DNA of 54,465 nucleotides from contig JAPPBT010000029.1 in assembly GCA_026702745.1 (NCBI GenBank), positions 1 through 54,465 on the forward strand, written 5' to 3'. The translations under genes and the position numbers were made by a program. Positions 8,801-16,369 of this stretch are shown here, in pieces. Each line of letters begins with the position of its first letter. Within the stretch, counting starts at the first letter, position 1. The stretch is from Gemmatimonadota bacterium. GTDB lineage: Bacteria; JAAXHH01. The notes beneath the pieces were generated by a model. It worked only from the letters and a program-made list of their open reading frames with translations. It did not search any database and had not been told where the DNA came from.

Positions 8801-9586
8801 GCTGGATCCGCCGGATCCGCCGGATCCGCCATAGCCGCGAGGTCCTCCGGGGCCGCGCCAGGAAGCCCGGAAGGAGCGGCCGGTCGGCGATCGGGACGCG
8901 CCGGTAGTGGCCGGGAACACGCCGCGACGGCCTTCTTCGATGTGGACGGCACCATCGTGGACGCGACGATCGTACACTACTACGCTTTCTACAGGACCTG
9001 GGGATATTCCTCCCTGCGACGCCTTCTCTGGACCATCGGCTTCCTGCCGAAAGTCCTCTATTACATCGTCCTGGACAAGATCAGCAGGAGCCGTTTCATC
9101 CAGTCGTTCTACCGGCAGTACCGGGGCTTCAAACGCGGGGAATGCGTATCGAGGAGTGAACCGCTTTTCGATAAAGTCATGCGTCCGCGCATGTACGCCG
9201 GGGCTGTCGATCGCATACGGGCGCACCAGCAACGGGGCGAGCGCGTGGTCCTGGTTACCGGGTCTCTGGATTTCGTCATGGAGCCGCTGGCGGAATACAC
9301 CAAGGCGGACGACCTCATCGCCCTGTCCATGAAGGAAGACGATGGCCGGCTGACCGGTGAGACGGAAGGGCCGCCCATCGGTGACGAGGCGAAGGCCAGC
9401 ATCGTCCGGGATTACGCCGAGCGCCGCGGTATCGACCTGGCCCGGTGCTATGCCTATGCCGACAGCAGTTCGGACGAGCCCATGTTGAGCGTGGTGGGGC
9501 ATGCCGTCGTCGTGAACCCCGGCGGGAAGCTGAAGAAGGCCGCGGATGCCGGCGGATGGGAAGTCGTGAACTGGACCCATGTATGA
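5804..9586 (+). CDS. fused fatty-acyl reductase, AMP-ligase-like and HAD-IB phosphatase
   Basis: This 1,260-residue protein has three modules. Residues about 1-480 are a fatty acyl-CoA/ACP reductase of the male-sterility type, with ITGATGFLAKAVVEKVL near the N terminus and catalytic YTLTK at about 273. Residues about 560-995 are an adenylate-forming domain with LTHRNFVSN, HEGYGLTEAAPVV and WLHTGDIGRIDRDGYLYISE. Its P-loop is degenerate (FTRGMAAESHGV; the usual TSGTTGxPKG with its Lys is gone), and the C-terminal lid with the catalytic Lys is missing. Residues about 1035-1260 are a HAD-IB phosphatase (FFDVDGTIVD, VTGSLDFVM, YADSSSDEPML). Two repeat-derived linkers lie near 680-710 and 995-1010. 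A role in fatty alcohol or ether-lipid synthesis is inferred. The stop overlaps the next start (ATGA). Confidence 0.88.
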   Translation: MSEIVTYLRGKTLLITGATGFLAKAVVEKVLRCAPDVGRIYLVVRARRRKDGTTLTARERVEEEIFQSAAFARLRETHGERFADIMRAKVHAVEGDLTLDHLGLEPDLYRRLAAEVDVVLTCAASVTFDEEIDAALQLNTLGARRMMEFAKSCGDATLVHVSTAYVNGQTKGRIPEAPPRPDWSMVQEMGRSDAPFDLERETRDILARADEIHDESRSPAQQDRFRKMALQQNPSPTQRWLDAQMETFRKRWLKERLIEEGMRRGQQWGWHDSYTLTKAMGEQLIVKHRGDLPTAIIRPSIVESALVEPEPGWIEGLKVADPLIDAVSKGRLPDFPGQKDMIVDIIPVDIVANTTLAAMARTAREGGIGVYHVSTGDRNPVLFHQAFEHSYEYFQKYPRLNRNNEPIPIQRWTYPTLGQFRRRYNLRYVYPLNAALWTLSRFNRITLLNNLKRRITVMKSAISRMLYYAAIYSPYTSLQCTFETDRTVGLHESLDPEDRLLFNGDVSRIHWKTYFQEIHIPGLKRHVLKTDEPKPAVTEEEEVAERSGFTQAGEDALPHLDTLTDILAKSADMYGDKTALQMPRDDGWTRYSFKDVFALAGHIGWQWRSSGLHPGDRVLLFSENRPEWGIACFAGMVAGAVLVPVDRRSTPQEVWRIARFTESRAILCTESGHALLTASADSGVAADPGVAADPGVAADPGGEPADPGGDVMFWNIENYGLPFDAPRQPASPVTLNEEPPPWAPVEPDSPAAIMFTRGMAAESHGVVLTHRNFVSNLLSLAEILRAYRTDHFLSLLPMSQALEFTGGFLMPFYAGATITYTTSVRPRSLVGLMDETGVNCLIAAPRLFGLLHGSLRQTAEKNGESVVSRIRLLVSGGGTLDSDLYHAYREIGLTIHEGYGLTEAAPVVTVNPMDRSKPSSVGVALPAVDVEIQAPDTEGNGEIIVRGNNVMQGYYRNPTATENRLRGGWLHTGDIGRIDRDGYLYISERLGQTSESARSAGSAGSAGSAIAARSSGAAPGSPEGAAGRRSGRAGSGREHAATAFFDVDGTIVDATIVHYYAFYRTWGYSSLRRLLWTIGFLPKVLYYIVLDKISRSRFIQSFYRQYRGFKRGECVSRSEPLFDKVMRPRMYAGAVDRIRAHQQRGERVVLVTGSLDFVMEPLAEYTKADDLIALSMKEDDGRLTGETEGPPIGDEAKASIVRDYAERRGIDLARCYAYADSSSDEPMLSVVGHAVVVNPGGKLKKAADAGGWEVVNWTHV
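7841..7930 (+). repeat. 18-bp tandem repeat in the AMP-ligase module
   Basis: Three copies of an 18-bp unit encoding AADPGV and two partial copies occupy 7841-7930. They fall between the strand ILCTESGHALL and the strand DVMFWNIENYG of the adenylation domain. The frame is preserved, so the expansion adds a flexible Pro/Gly/Asp loop of about 30 residues. Confidence 0.92.
8789..8834 (+). repeat. 9-bp tandem repeat at the ligase-phosphatase junction
   Basis: About five copies of a 9-bp unit (TCCGCCGGA and variants) encode an Ala/Gly/Ser linker at the point where the adenylation domain stops short and the HAD domain begins. It coincides with the expected site of the missing C-terminal lid domain. 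Confidence 0.9.
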
Positions 9587-10818
9587 AAGCCGTACAATAC
9601 ATCAAGAGTGTACCCCGTTACCTGTTCGTCCGGACCCTCGGCCATCGGCGCCCCGGCCCGGCCACCGGCGCGCTGTCGTGCATACGCATGGCGGACGTTG
9701 ATCCTCCTCCGCTTCCGACACCTGAATGGATGCGCGTCCGGCCGCTGTTGAGCGGTATCTGCGGATCGGACCTTTCCACCATCCGGGCGAAGGGCAGCCC
9801 TTATTTCTCACCCCTGATTTCCGCGCCTTTCGTCCTGGGCCACGAAGTGGTGGGCGAGGTCGAGGAGACCGGCTCGGCAGCCGGGAGCGTTTCCCGGGGA
9901 GACCGCGTGGTAATCGAACCAGGCCTCTGCTGCGCCGTCCGGGGTATCCACCCGCCTTGTCCGTCCTGCGCCGCAGGCGATTTCGGTCTGTGCGAGAGGG
10001 TCATGCACGGCGATATCTCTCCTGGGATTCAGACCGGGTACTGCAGGGACACGGGCGGTGGATGGAGTACGTCCCTGGTGGCCCACCCCTTCCAGGTCCA
10101 CCGGGTGCCCGATCGGCTTTCCGACGAGGAAGCGGTCCTGGTCGAACCCTTCAGCTGCTGCCTGCACGCCGCGCTGAAGTCTTTTCCCGGTGACGACGAG
10201 ACCATCCTGGTGATCGGTTGCGGCGCCGTCGGCCTACTCACCATCGCGGCCACACGGGCCCTGGGCGGGAAGTGCCGCATCCTCGCCGCCGCGCGGTATC
10301 CCCATCAGCAGACCCTGGCGGCCGCCCTCGGCGCCGACCGCGTCATCGGCCGGGGAGAAGACCTCTACGATACGGTCAGCGAAGTGACGGGGGCGGAGAT
10401 CCACCGGCCCGAGATCGGACGGCCCGTATTCATCGGCGGCGTGCACCGGACCTACGACTGCGTAGGCTCGTCGCGCACCATCGACGACGCGCTGCGGTTG
10501 ACCGGCTCCGGCGGCGCCGTCACCGTGGTGGGCATGCCGGGCATTCCTTCCGGGATCGACTGGACGGCGGTGTGGTACAAGGAACTTAAAGTGCAGGGGG
10601 CCTACGCTTACGGGACAGAGGAGTACCAGGGCCGATCTGTCCGCACCTTCGACCTGGCCATGGATCTGATTGCATCGGGGAAGCTCGACCTGAAATCCCT
10701 TGTGACGGATCTCTACCCCCTGAAGGAATACCGGAAGGCCATCGGCACGGCCCTGGAAGCCGGTCGGCGCGGCGCTGTCAAGGTGGCCTTCGACCTGAGA
10801 AACGAATCGGGGTCGTAA
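9583..10818 (+). CDS. zinc-dependent medium-chain alcohol dehydrogenase
   Basis: This is a 411-residue MDR-superfamily dehydrogenase. Catalytic zinc ligands are Cys60 (GICGSD) and the His-Glu of LGHEVVGEVEE. The structural zinc loop is Cys-rich (CPSCAAGDFGLCE). The Rossmann motif is VIGCGAVGLLTIAATRA. I place the start at 9583 because ATG overlaps the preceding TGA (ATGA), which implies translational coupling; an upstream extension in frame lies inside the previous gene. Coupling to the fatty-acyl reductase fusion suggests it handles the aldehyde or alcohol made there (inference). Residues 1-45 are longer than usual before the GICGSD motif. Confidence 0.87.
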   Translation: MKAVQYIKSVPRYLFVRTLGHRRPGPATGALSCIRMADVDPPPLPTPEWMRVRPLLSGICGSDLSTIRAKGSPYFSPLISAPFVLGHEVVGEVEETGSAAGSVSRGDRVVIEPGLCCAVRGIHPPCPSCAAGDFGLCERVMHGDISPGIQTGYCRDTGGGWSTSLVAHPFQVHRVPDRLSDEEAVLVEPFSCCLHAALKSFPGDDETILVIGCGAVGLLTIAATRALGGKCRILAAARYPHQQTLAAALGADRVIGRGEDLYDTVSEVTGAEIHRPEIGRPVFIGGVHRTYDCVGSSRTIDDALRLTGSGGAVTVVGMPGIPSGIDWTAVWYKELKVQGAYAYGTEEYQGRSVRTFDLAMDLIASGKLDLKSLVTDLYPLKEYRKAIGTALEAGRRGAVKVAFDLRNESGS

Positions 10819-10852
10819 GTCCGATGATGGGGGCCGTAAGTCCGATGGGGGC
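10814..10852 (+). repeat. 18/21-bp direct repeat between genes
   Basis: CGTAAGTCCGATG followed by a G-rich tail occurs at 10814-10834 and 10835-10852. The first copy contains the TAA stop of the alcohol dehydrogenase, so the duplication begins at the very end of the gene. Confidence 0.85.
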
Positions 10853-10896
10853 CGCGCCGAAGTTTCAACGGTAACCGCACGAATCGGAGCACACCC

Positions 10897-12537
10897 GTGC
10901 CCTACCTGAAGTTATTGCACGCAGAAGACCCGCAAGTCCATGTCCTGTCACGGGATGTCACTACCCTGGGCCGCTCCGGCGAGGCTGACATCGCCATAGG
11001 CGGCGACCGGGGCGTTTCGAAACTTCATGCGCGTATCGAAACGGAGGCGTCGGGCTACGTGATCGCGGACCTGGGCAGCCGGAACGGGACCTATGTCAAC
11101 GATCATCCGATCGGTAGCGAGCCGGCCCCGTTGCTGCCCGGTGACCGCATCCGGCTCGGCCGATCGGTTTTCGTCTTCGAGGAGGGAGAACCCGAAGATC
11201 GCACCGATGATCTACAGGCGCCGGCCTCCCTTTTCCGGGCGGACCGGTTGCCGTACACGATGGCGGGCGGCACACCCGCCGTACGGCCCGAGGATACCGA
11301 CGGCCGGCTGCTGAAACTCACAGAACTGAGCAAGGAGGTCATGAGGGCCCGCAGCGAGGCCGAGTTGGGAGCACTCGTGACGCGGAACATGCTGGAATGG
11401 CTCAAGGCGGACTGCTGCGCGATCGTCCATCCCAAGGAGACCGGGGATGGTTACGACCTCGAGATCCAGACGCTGGCCTCCCGGCCTGGATACGAGGACC
11501 GCTCGATTTCGATCAGTACGACGGCGGTGAAACAGGCCCTGGAAAACCGGATGGCCTCGATTACTTCGAACGCCCTGGGTGACGAGCGGTTCAGGGACCG
11601 GCAGAGCGTGATCGTCCGCCGGCTGGTGTCCATTTTATGCGTGCCCCTGTGGCATGAAGACCGGGTGTTCGGCCTGCTATACCTGGATTCAGCGGATCCT
11701 GCCGTGCAGTTTACCGTGGACCATCTCGGCCTGTCCAGCGCGGTGGCCAACCTGACCGCCATCAAGACCGACAACCTGCGCCTCTTCGACGCCGCCGTGG
11801 CCAAGAGCGCACTGGACAAGGAACTGGCCCTGGCCGGCGAGATCCAGGCCGGACTGCTGCCGGGAGAAAGATATGCCTTCCACACGCTGGCCTGCGCGGG
11901 CGCCCATGTGTCCTGCGAGGAGATCGGCGGGGACTATTACGACTTCATTCCCTATGGCGAGGACGTCCTGACGGTGACGATTGCCGACGTCACTGGACAT
12001 GGCCCGTCCAGCGCGCTACTCATGGTCGCCTGCAAGACCATGCTGACCACCCTCATCGACATCGGCGTGCCTCTGGTGGAACGCGTCGGCAGGCTGAACG
12101 AGTACATACTCCATCATTCCTCGGTGAGCCAGTTCATCACCTTCTTCCACGCCGATATCGATACCAGGGCGAACACCCTGCGGTACTGCAACGCCGGGCA
12201 CAATCCGCCCATGCTCCTTTCGCAGGATGGACCGGTTCAGAAGCTGCATTCAGTCGCGCCGCCGCTGGGGATCGCCGACGTTTCCTTTGAGGTGGAATCG
12301 GTACGGTTCGAACCCGGGACCAAGCTGGTCATGTATACCGACGGCGTCACCGAGGCGGCCAACGCCGAAGGCGAGCTCTATGAAGAACAACGGCTCGAGT
12401 CCCTGCTGACGAAGCACAGGGGCCAGGATGCGGGCGCATTGAAGGACACTGTCATGGCGGCGGTGTTCGGGTTTTCAGCGGAGTCACGACAATGTGACGA
12501 CGTCACCCTCGCCGTAGTGGAGCATTCCGGCGCGTGA
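10897..12537 (+). CDS. FHA-GAF-PP2C (RsbU/SpoIIE-type) serine phosphatase
   Basis: This 546-residue protein starts with an FHA phosphopeptide-binding domain (TLGRSGEADIAI, SKLHARIE, LGSRNGTYVN; residues about 5-95). A GAF sensor follows (about 130-305, ending near VANLTAIKTDNLRLFDA), then a short coiled linker (LDKELALAGEIQAGLLPG). The C-terminal PP2C/SpoIIE phosphatase has GGDYYDF, IADVTGHGPSSALLM, YCNAGHNPP and YTDGVTEAAN, so its metal-binding Asp residues are intact. Such proteins dephosphorylate anti-sigma-factor antagonists in partner-switching pathways; the partner is not in this window. The GTG start has GGAG seven bases upstream. Confidence 0.9.
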   Translation: MPYLKLLHAEDPQVHVLSRDVTTLGRSGEADIAIGGDRGVSKLHARIETEASGYVIADLGSRNGTYVNDHPIGSEPAPLLPGDRIRLGRSVFVFEEGEPEDRTDDLQAPASLFRADRLPYTMAGGTPAVRPEDTDGRLLKLTELSKEVMRARSEAELGALVTRNMLEWLKADCCAIVHPKETGDGYDLEIQTLASRPGYEDRSISISTTAVKQALENRMASITSNALGDERFRDRQSVIVRRLVSILCVPLWHEDRVFGLLYLDSADPAVQFTVDHLGLSSAVANLTAIKTDNLRLFDAAVAKSALDKELALAGEIQAGLLPGERYAFHTLACAGAHVSCEEIGGDYYDFIPYGEDVLTVTIADVTGHGPSSALLMVACKTMLTTLIDIGVPLVERVGRLNEYILHHSSVSQFITFFHADIDTRANTLRYCNAGHNPPMLLSQDGPVQKLHSVAPPLGIADVSFEVESVRFEPGTKLVMYTDGVTEAANAEGELYEEQRLESLLTKHRGQDAGALKDTVMAAVFGFSAESRQCDDVTLAVVEHSGA

Positions 12538-12572
12538 TACCGGCGCGTAATGCCCACGCCGCGATGGGTCCG

Positions 12573-13625
12573 TCAGATCCAGCCGTGATCGATGTTCACC
12601 GGCGTGCCGGACTGCTGGTGCGTCCACTGTCCCCCGCTGGCCAGCGGCACTTCCCGTCCGGATACGGAAGACTGCTCCGCGGCGAACAGGATCTCCATGA
12701 CGTGACGGCCCCATTCTCCGGGCGTGGGCGGTTCGATATCCTTGCGGATCGCCTCGACGAAACCTTTCCACTCGTTGTACATGGGATGAGGCGGGTCGTC
12801 GAAGGGCACGTCCTCCCACCGGTTGTCCTTGCCCACCCTGACGTACTTCTCGCCGGACTCGCTGAAGCGCAGTGAACCGTTGGCGCAGATCACCTGGCAC
12901 TCGTGGTTCGGGCCGCCATCGGCATACCCGACGGCCACCGCCACGCCCGACGTGCCGTTCTTATAGCGGATGAAGGCCGTGGCGGAATCGTCGGCGGCCT
13001 GGTAGTGCGCCCTGTTGCCGATGGTGGCGGAGACCGAGACCGCCTGCGAGGCCATGACCCAGGAGAGCCGATCCACCACGTGGACCCCGTTGGTCATCCA
13101 CATGCCGCCGCCGTGGAACCGGCTGCGGTACTGGGGCCTGCGGCCTCCGTATCCCCAGTTCTTCGACATGTAGCACACCCCCGTAATGGCCGGTCCCAGA
13201 GTGCCGGAATCCAGGATCTCCTTGGCCTTGATGCTGGTGCCGTAGAAGTGCTGCGTCAGGCCCACCATGAGCTTGACACCGTTGGCCGCCGCGGCGGCGA
13301 TCATGTCGTCGCACTGGTCCAGGCTGATGGCCATAGGTTTCTCCACCAGTACGTGCTTGCCCGCGTTGCAGGCGTCCAAGGTCAGGCTATGGTGCAACTG
13401 GTGGCCGAGGACGATGGCCACCGCTTCAACCTCGTCGTCCTCAAGCAGCTCTGTATGGGTGGCGTACCCCCTGGGTATGCCGTACTTGTCCATGTATTCT
13501 TGGCGCTTCTCCTCGAGCAGATCGGCGACCGCTACAATCTCCACGTCATCGATGTTCGATATAGCATCGCAGTGCGATCGGGCGATGCCGCCCAGTCCAA
13601 TGATGCCGACGCGCAGGTTAGTCAC
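12573..13625 (-). CDS. Gfo/Idh/MocA family oxidoreductase
   Basis: This 350-residue protein has the N-terminal NAD(P)-binding motif VGIIGLGGIARSHCDAI, the conserved HVLVEKPMAISLDQCDDMI segment with the Lys-Pro pair, and a C-terminal alpha/beta domain beginning near GPAITGVCYMSK. Family members oxidise or epimerise sugars, inositols and related compounds. It converges with the upstream phosphatase gene and lies just downstream of hicBA on the same strand, 48 bases after the hicA stop. Substrate unknown. Confidence 0.9.
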   Translation of the reverse strand: MTNLRVGIIGLGGIARSHCDAISNIDDVEIVAVADLLEEKRQEYMDKYGIPRGYATHTELLEDDEVEAVAIVLGHQLHHSLTLDACNAGKHVLVEKPMAISLDQCDDMIAAAAANGVKLMVGLTQHFYGTSIKAKEILDSGTLGPAITGVCYMSKNWGYGGRRPQYRSRFHGGGMWMTNGVHVVDRLSWVMASQAVSVSATIGNRAHYQAADDSATAFIRYKNGTSGVAVAVGYADGGPNHECQVICANGSLRFSESGEKYVRVGKDNRWEDVPFDDPPHPMYNEWKGFVEAIRKDIEPPTPGEWGRHVMEILFAAEQSSVSGREVPLASGGQWTHQQSGTPVNIDHGWI

Positions 13626-13673
13626 GGGTGAGGCTCCTTTAGTCGGTTCTGTCGTTATGACTGGCCGTCTGGA

Positions 13674-13880
13674 TCACAATTCGTTTTCCGATATCTGTGC
13701 GATCCTCATCAAATGTGCCTGCAATCCACGTTTGAGCGTTACATTCCCATGGACCGGAACCGAAATGCGCGCGACTTCTCCATCTTTGGCATAAATGTGA
13801 TGGCTGCCACTTATTCGTTTGAGATGCCATCCGTGAGATTCAAGCAACCGGCAAAGGCGCTTCCCGGTAATCGCTTTCAC
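13674..13880 (-). CDS. hicA: HicA-type toxin (mRNA interferase)
   Basis: This 68-residue protein has the dsRNA-binding-like HicA fold. The catalytic His lies in ISGSHHIYAKDG (about residues 23-34), and VPVHGNVTLKRGLQAHLMR is the family's second signature. HicA toxins cleave mRNA ribosome-independently until bound by HicB. The start overlaps the antitoxin stop by four bases (ATGA), so translation is coupled. The order antitoxin first, toxin second is one of the two known arrangements. Confidence 0.9.
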   Translation of the reverse strand: MKAITGKRLCRLLESHGWHLKRISGSHHIYAKDGEVARISVPVHGNVTLKRGLQAHLMRIAQISENEL

Positions 13881-14080
13881 ACGGCCACTTCTATGATGCG
13901 ATCGGTCTCAGAGATTTCGAAGTCACCGACTTCGACGGACAGGCATCCGTCAATCGCCTCAAGGATGTTGCTGCGCAACTCATCCAGCGAATCACCTTGC
14001 GACACGCATCCCGGGATGGCCGGGACTTCGGCCCAATATCCACCTTCTTCGGCTCGATGTACAATGACTTTGAGTTTCAT
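13877..14080 (-). CDS. hicB: HicB-type antitoxin
   Basis: This 67-residue protein has the partial RNase-H-like HicB fold: MKLKVIVHRAEEGGYWAEVP, then AIPGCVSQGDSLDEL and NILEAIDGCL. It is the short HicB form without a C-terminal DNA-binding domain that I can see. I place the start at 14080, where GAGGAGAAC immediately precedes ATG; an open extension to 14161 lacks family similarity. It should neutralise HicA. Without a DNA-binding module, autoregulation might require another protein. Confidence 0.88.
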   Translation of the reverse strand: MKLKVIVHRAEEGGYWAEVPAIPGCVSQGDSLDELRSNILEAIDGCLSVEVGDFEISETDRIIEVAV

Positions 14081-14293
14081 TGTTCTCCTCGGGTTCCGTT
14101 TGCGGAAATCAAAATGGTGGTCCAGGTCCTCGAAATCGATCACCATGAAAACCTTCACCAAAAACGTCAGACGCCGGTTTCCTGATATCAGGCACGGCGT
14201 GGCGGTCTTACTTAACTCACCCTGCGTTGCGTGCCCTCAGTCTGCAATGGTCAAACGATACGATCATAGTATTACGGTAAATCGTCGCCTGCT

Positions 14294-14304
14294 GGTTGAC
14301 AACC
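14294..14304. promoter_or_regulatory. inverted repeat GGTTGACAACC, copy 1
   Basis: An 11-bp inverted repeat (GGTTG-A-CAACC) recurs exactly 111 bp away at 14405-14415. Both lie in the 373-bp gene-free, AT-richer gap (14162-14534) between hicB and the cyclase gene. Two identical sites on either side of a third inverted repeat suggest a cooperative operator. It could serve either divergent gene. Confidence 0.4.
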
Positions 14305-14348
14305 GTTATTCGCCGTCGACTGTACCAATGACCGCAGGAGCGAACTGT

Positions 14349-14370
14349 GTGTCAAGGGCATCTTTGACAC
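14349..14370. promoter_or_regulatory. 7-bp inverted repeat with 8-nt spacer
   Basis: GTGTCAA (14349-14355) and TTGACAC (14364-14370) are perfect inverted arms. The site lies about midway between the two GGTTGACAACC copies. The arms contain TTGACA, so on either strand they could also serve as a -35 box. Confidence 0.4.
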
Positions 14371-14404
14371 TACTCCTGTCGTACTCAGCAGGAGGATTTT
14401 GACA

Positions 14405-14415
14405 GGTTGACAACC
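14405..14415. promoter_or_regulatory. inverted repeat GGTTGACAACC, copy 2
   Basis: This is the second exact copy of the element at 14294-14304. It lies 120 bases upstream of the cyclase start codon, a usual distance for an operator or an upstream activator site. Confidence 0.4.
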
Positions 14416-14534
14416 GGGAAAGAAAATACCAAACTTTTATCACCATAAACATATCACCTGGCATTCTTTGTACTTTTCATCCAATCACACCTGACTTCGT
14501 AACCACTCAGATTCGAATACCCAGGGAGCGCACC

Positions 14535-16328
14535 ATGTACCCGATCCGTAAGCACGCCCGCGTGTCCAGGCCGGTCCGGAGCCTGGCCTTTGCCGTCCTC
14601 ATCCAGTGGATCACCCTTTCAGCCGCCGCCCAGTACACGCCGGTGGGCCCCGACGACGTGGTCGATCTATCGCCGGCTATATCCGGCCGCCACTACCAGT
14701 ACTGGCCGGGCGGACAGATACACCACCAGCCTATCGTCGTGCCCTATATCGTACACGGAGACCGGCCGTGGGCGTCGGACCTGATCATCCTGGACGAGAA
14801 CACGGCCACCCAGACGGACACGCCGGCCCACATGATGCCGCCCCAGCACAGCGGTCTGCCGAACGCCCATTACTGGGGTGATCTTACGGTGGAAAAAGTC
14901 CCGGCCTGGCAATTAGTGGGCGAGGTATACAAAATCGACGGCCGGTCCATGCTGGACCAGGCTCCGCCGGGCGTGAGTCCCCTGTTCACCATAGATGTGG
15001 TCAAGGCCGCCGAGGCGGCGCACAGGCCCATGGGACCGGGCGACGCCGTCCTGTACTGGAGCGGGTACGACGACCGCCACGACCGGCCCGCGCCGGACGA
15101 CCGCCGCCTGATCGTGGAACCCGTCGCGGGGACGGCGCCTGGATGGCCCGCGCCGGACTACGACGCGGCGGAATACGTGGGCAGCCGGGGAGTCTGGCTC
15201 ATGGGCATCGACAGTCCGAGCATGGGTGGACTGGGTCCGCCCCGCTACATCGCGTCGGGTCCCGATGGCTTGTACGTAAATCCCCTCGCCCTGGAAAGCC
15301 ATCTCGGCCATTTCAAGTACGGTGCCGTACACACGGAGGGACTGATCAACCTGGACAGGACGCCCAACGGATCCCTGTACATTGCCCTGCCGGTCAAGCA
15401 CGAGAACTCACCCACGGTGGAAACGAGGGCGGTGGCCATAACCAATCCGGACCTGGCTGCGCGACTGCTTGAGGCCGTTAAGTCGAAACGGGTGGTCGAC
15501 CTCTCCGTAACGCTGTCCATGGACCGCCCCGTCTGGTGGCCGGGCCGCGGCGTGGGCCGTCACGTCTTTCCCTATTCGAGGGTGCAGCCGGTGAACTATT
15601 TCGATGGTCCATTCGGCCCCTACTGGGTCAACACCCACTTCATGGATGCTCATACAGGAACCCACGTGGATCCGCCCGCGCACTACGGCCCTCCGCCCGG
15701 ATTCGACACGGGCAGGTATGACGAAACGGTCCGCGCCGCGCTGAGGGAGTTCGAGGCCGAGCACGGTCCGCTGAAGCGCACGGAGTTGACGACGGAAAAG
15801 GTCCCGTTGCACCACTTCATGGGGCCCGCCCGGGTCGTCAACGTGCAGCACCGCGTGGGGACGACCTCGTGGGATGACTGGCCGGCCTCACCGGCCATCA
15901 CGCTGGACGATGTCAGGAGACACGAGGATCTGTACGGGGAGATCGAGGAAGGCGAGGTCGTGCTCTTCCATACGGGACATACGGACACCCACTTCCGCCG
16001 CTTCATCCGGGTCGTGGTGGAACAGAGTGTCAAATCGCCCCTGGACGGACAGTCCGAGGGATGGCCGGCGCCGGGTGCGGACGTCATCGCCTATCTGGCC
16101 GGCAAAGGCGTGAAGCACGTGGGCATCGATGCACCCGACATGGGATCGGTGGACCCGGTGGAATCCATGAAGACGCACTGGGCGGCGGTGAACCACGACA
16201 TGATCTTCACGGAGTATCTGATTGGCGTGGGGCAGCTTCCGCCGAAAGGCGCTTTCTTCATCTTCCTGTGCCCGCACCTCGAAAACAACCACGGCGGTCC
16301 GGGCCGGGCCATCGCTATACTGCCGTAA
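14535..16328 (+). CDS. secreted tandem-domain cyclase family protein
   Basis: This 597-residue protein has an N-terminal signal peptide (basic start, hydrophobic LAFAVLIQWITL, cleavage near SAAAQ) and two copies of the cyclase/kynurenine-formamidase-like fold. The second copy (about 315-597) keeps the metal and catalytic signature DAHTGTHVDPPAHYG. The first copy (about 35-300) has ENTATQTDTPAHMMP at the same place, with two metal-binding His replaced by Asn and Gln. The second half is therefore probably the active amidase or dehydratase, and the first a structural or binding half. AGGGAG lies at 14522-14527 before the ATG. Substrate unknown. Confidence 0.85.
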   Translation: MYPIRKHARVSRPVRSLAFAVLIQWITLSAAAQYTPVGPDDVVDLSPAISGRHYQYWPGGQIHHQPIVVPYIVHGDRPWASDLIILDENTATQTDTPAHMMPPQHSGLPNAHYWGDLTVEKVPAWQLVGEVYKIDGRSMLDQAPPGVSPLFTIDVVKAAEAAHRPMGPGDAVLYWSGYDDRHDRPAPDDRRLIVEPVAGTAPGWPAPDYDAAEYVGSRGVWLMGIDSPSMGGLGPPRYIASGPDGLYVNPLALESHLGHFKYGAVHTEGLINLDRTPNGSLYIALPVKHENSPTVETRAVAITNPDLAARLLEAVKSKRVVDLSVTLSMDRPVWWPGRGVGRHVFPYSRVQPVNYFDGPFGPYWVNTHFMDAHTGTHVDPPAHYGPPPGFDTGRYDETVRAALREFEAEHGPLKRTELTTEKVPLHHFMGPARVVNVQHRVGTTSWDDWPASPAITLDDVRRHEDLYGEIEEGEVVLFHTGHTDTHFRRFIRVVVEQSVKSPLDGQSEGWPAPGADVIAYLAGKGVKHVGIDAPDMGSVDPVESMKTHWAAVNHDMIFTEYLIGVGQLPPKGAFFIFLCPHLENNHGGPGRAIAILP

Positions 16329-16369
16329 GGCGGTGACAGGGTCGCCACCCACCCGCCCGGGCGGCCGTT

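Noticed and set aside
16329-16369. GC-rich palindrome CCGCCCGGGCGG as a terminator between convergent genes
   Set aside because: The loop would be too small and the following T-run is interrupted; it may be only compositional.
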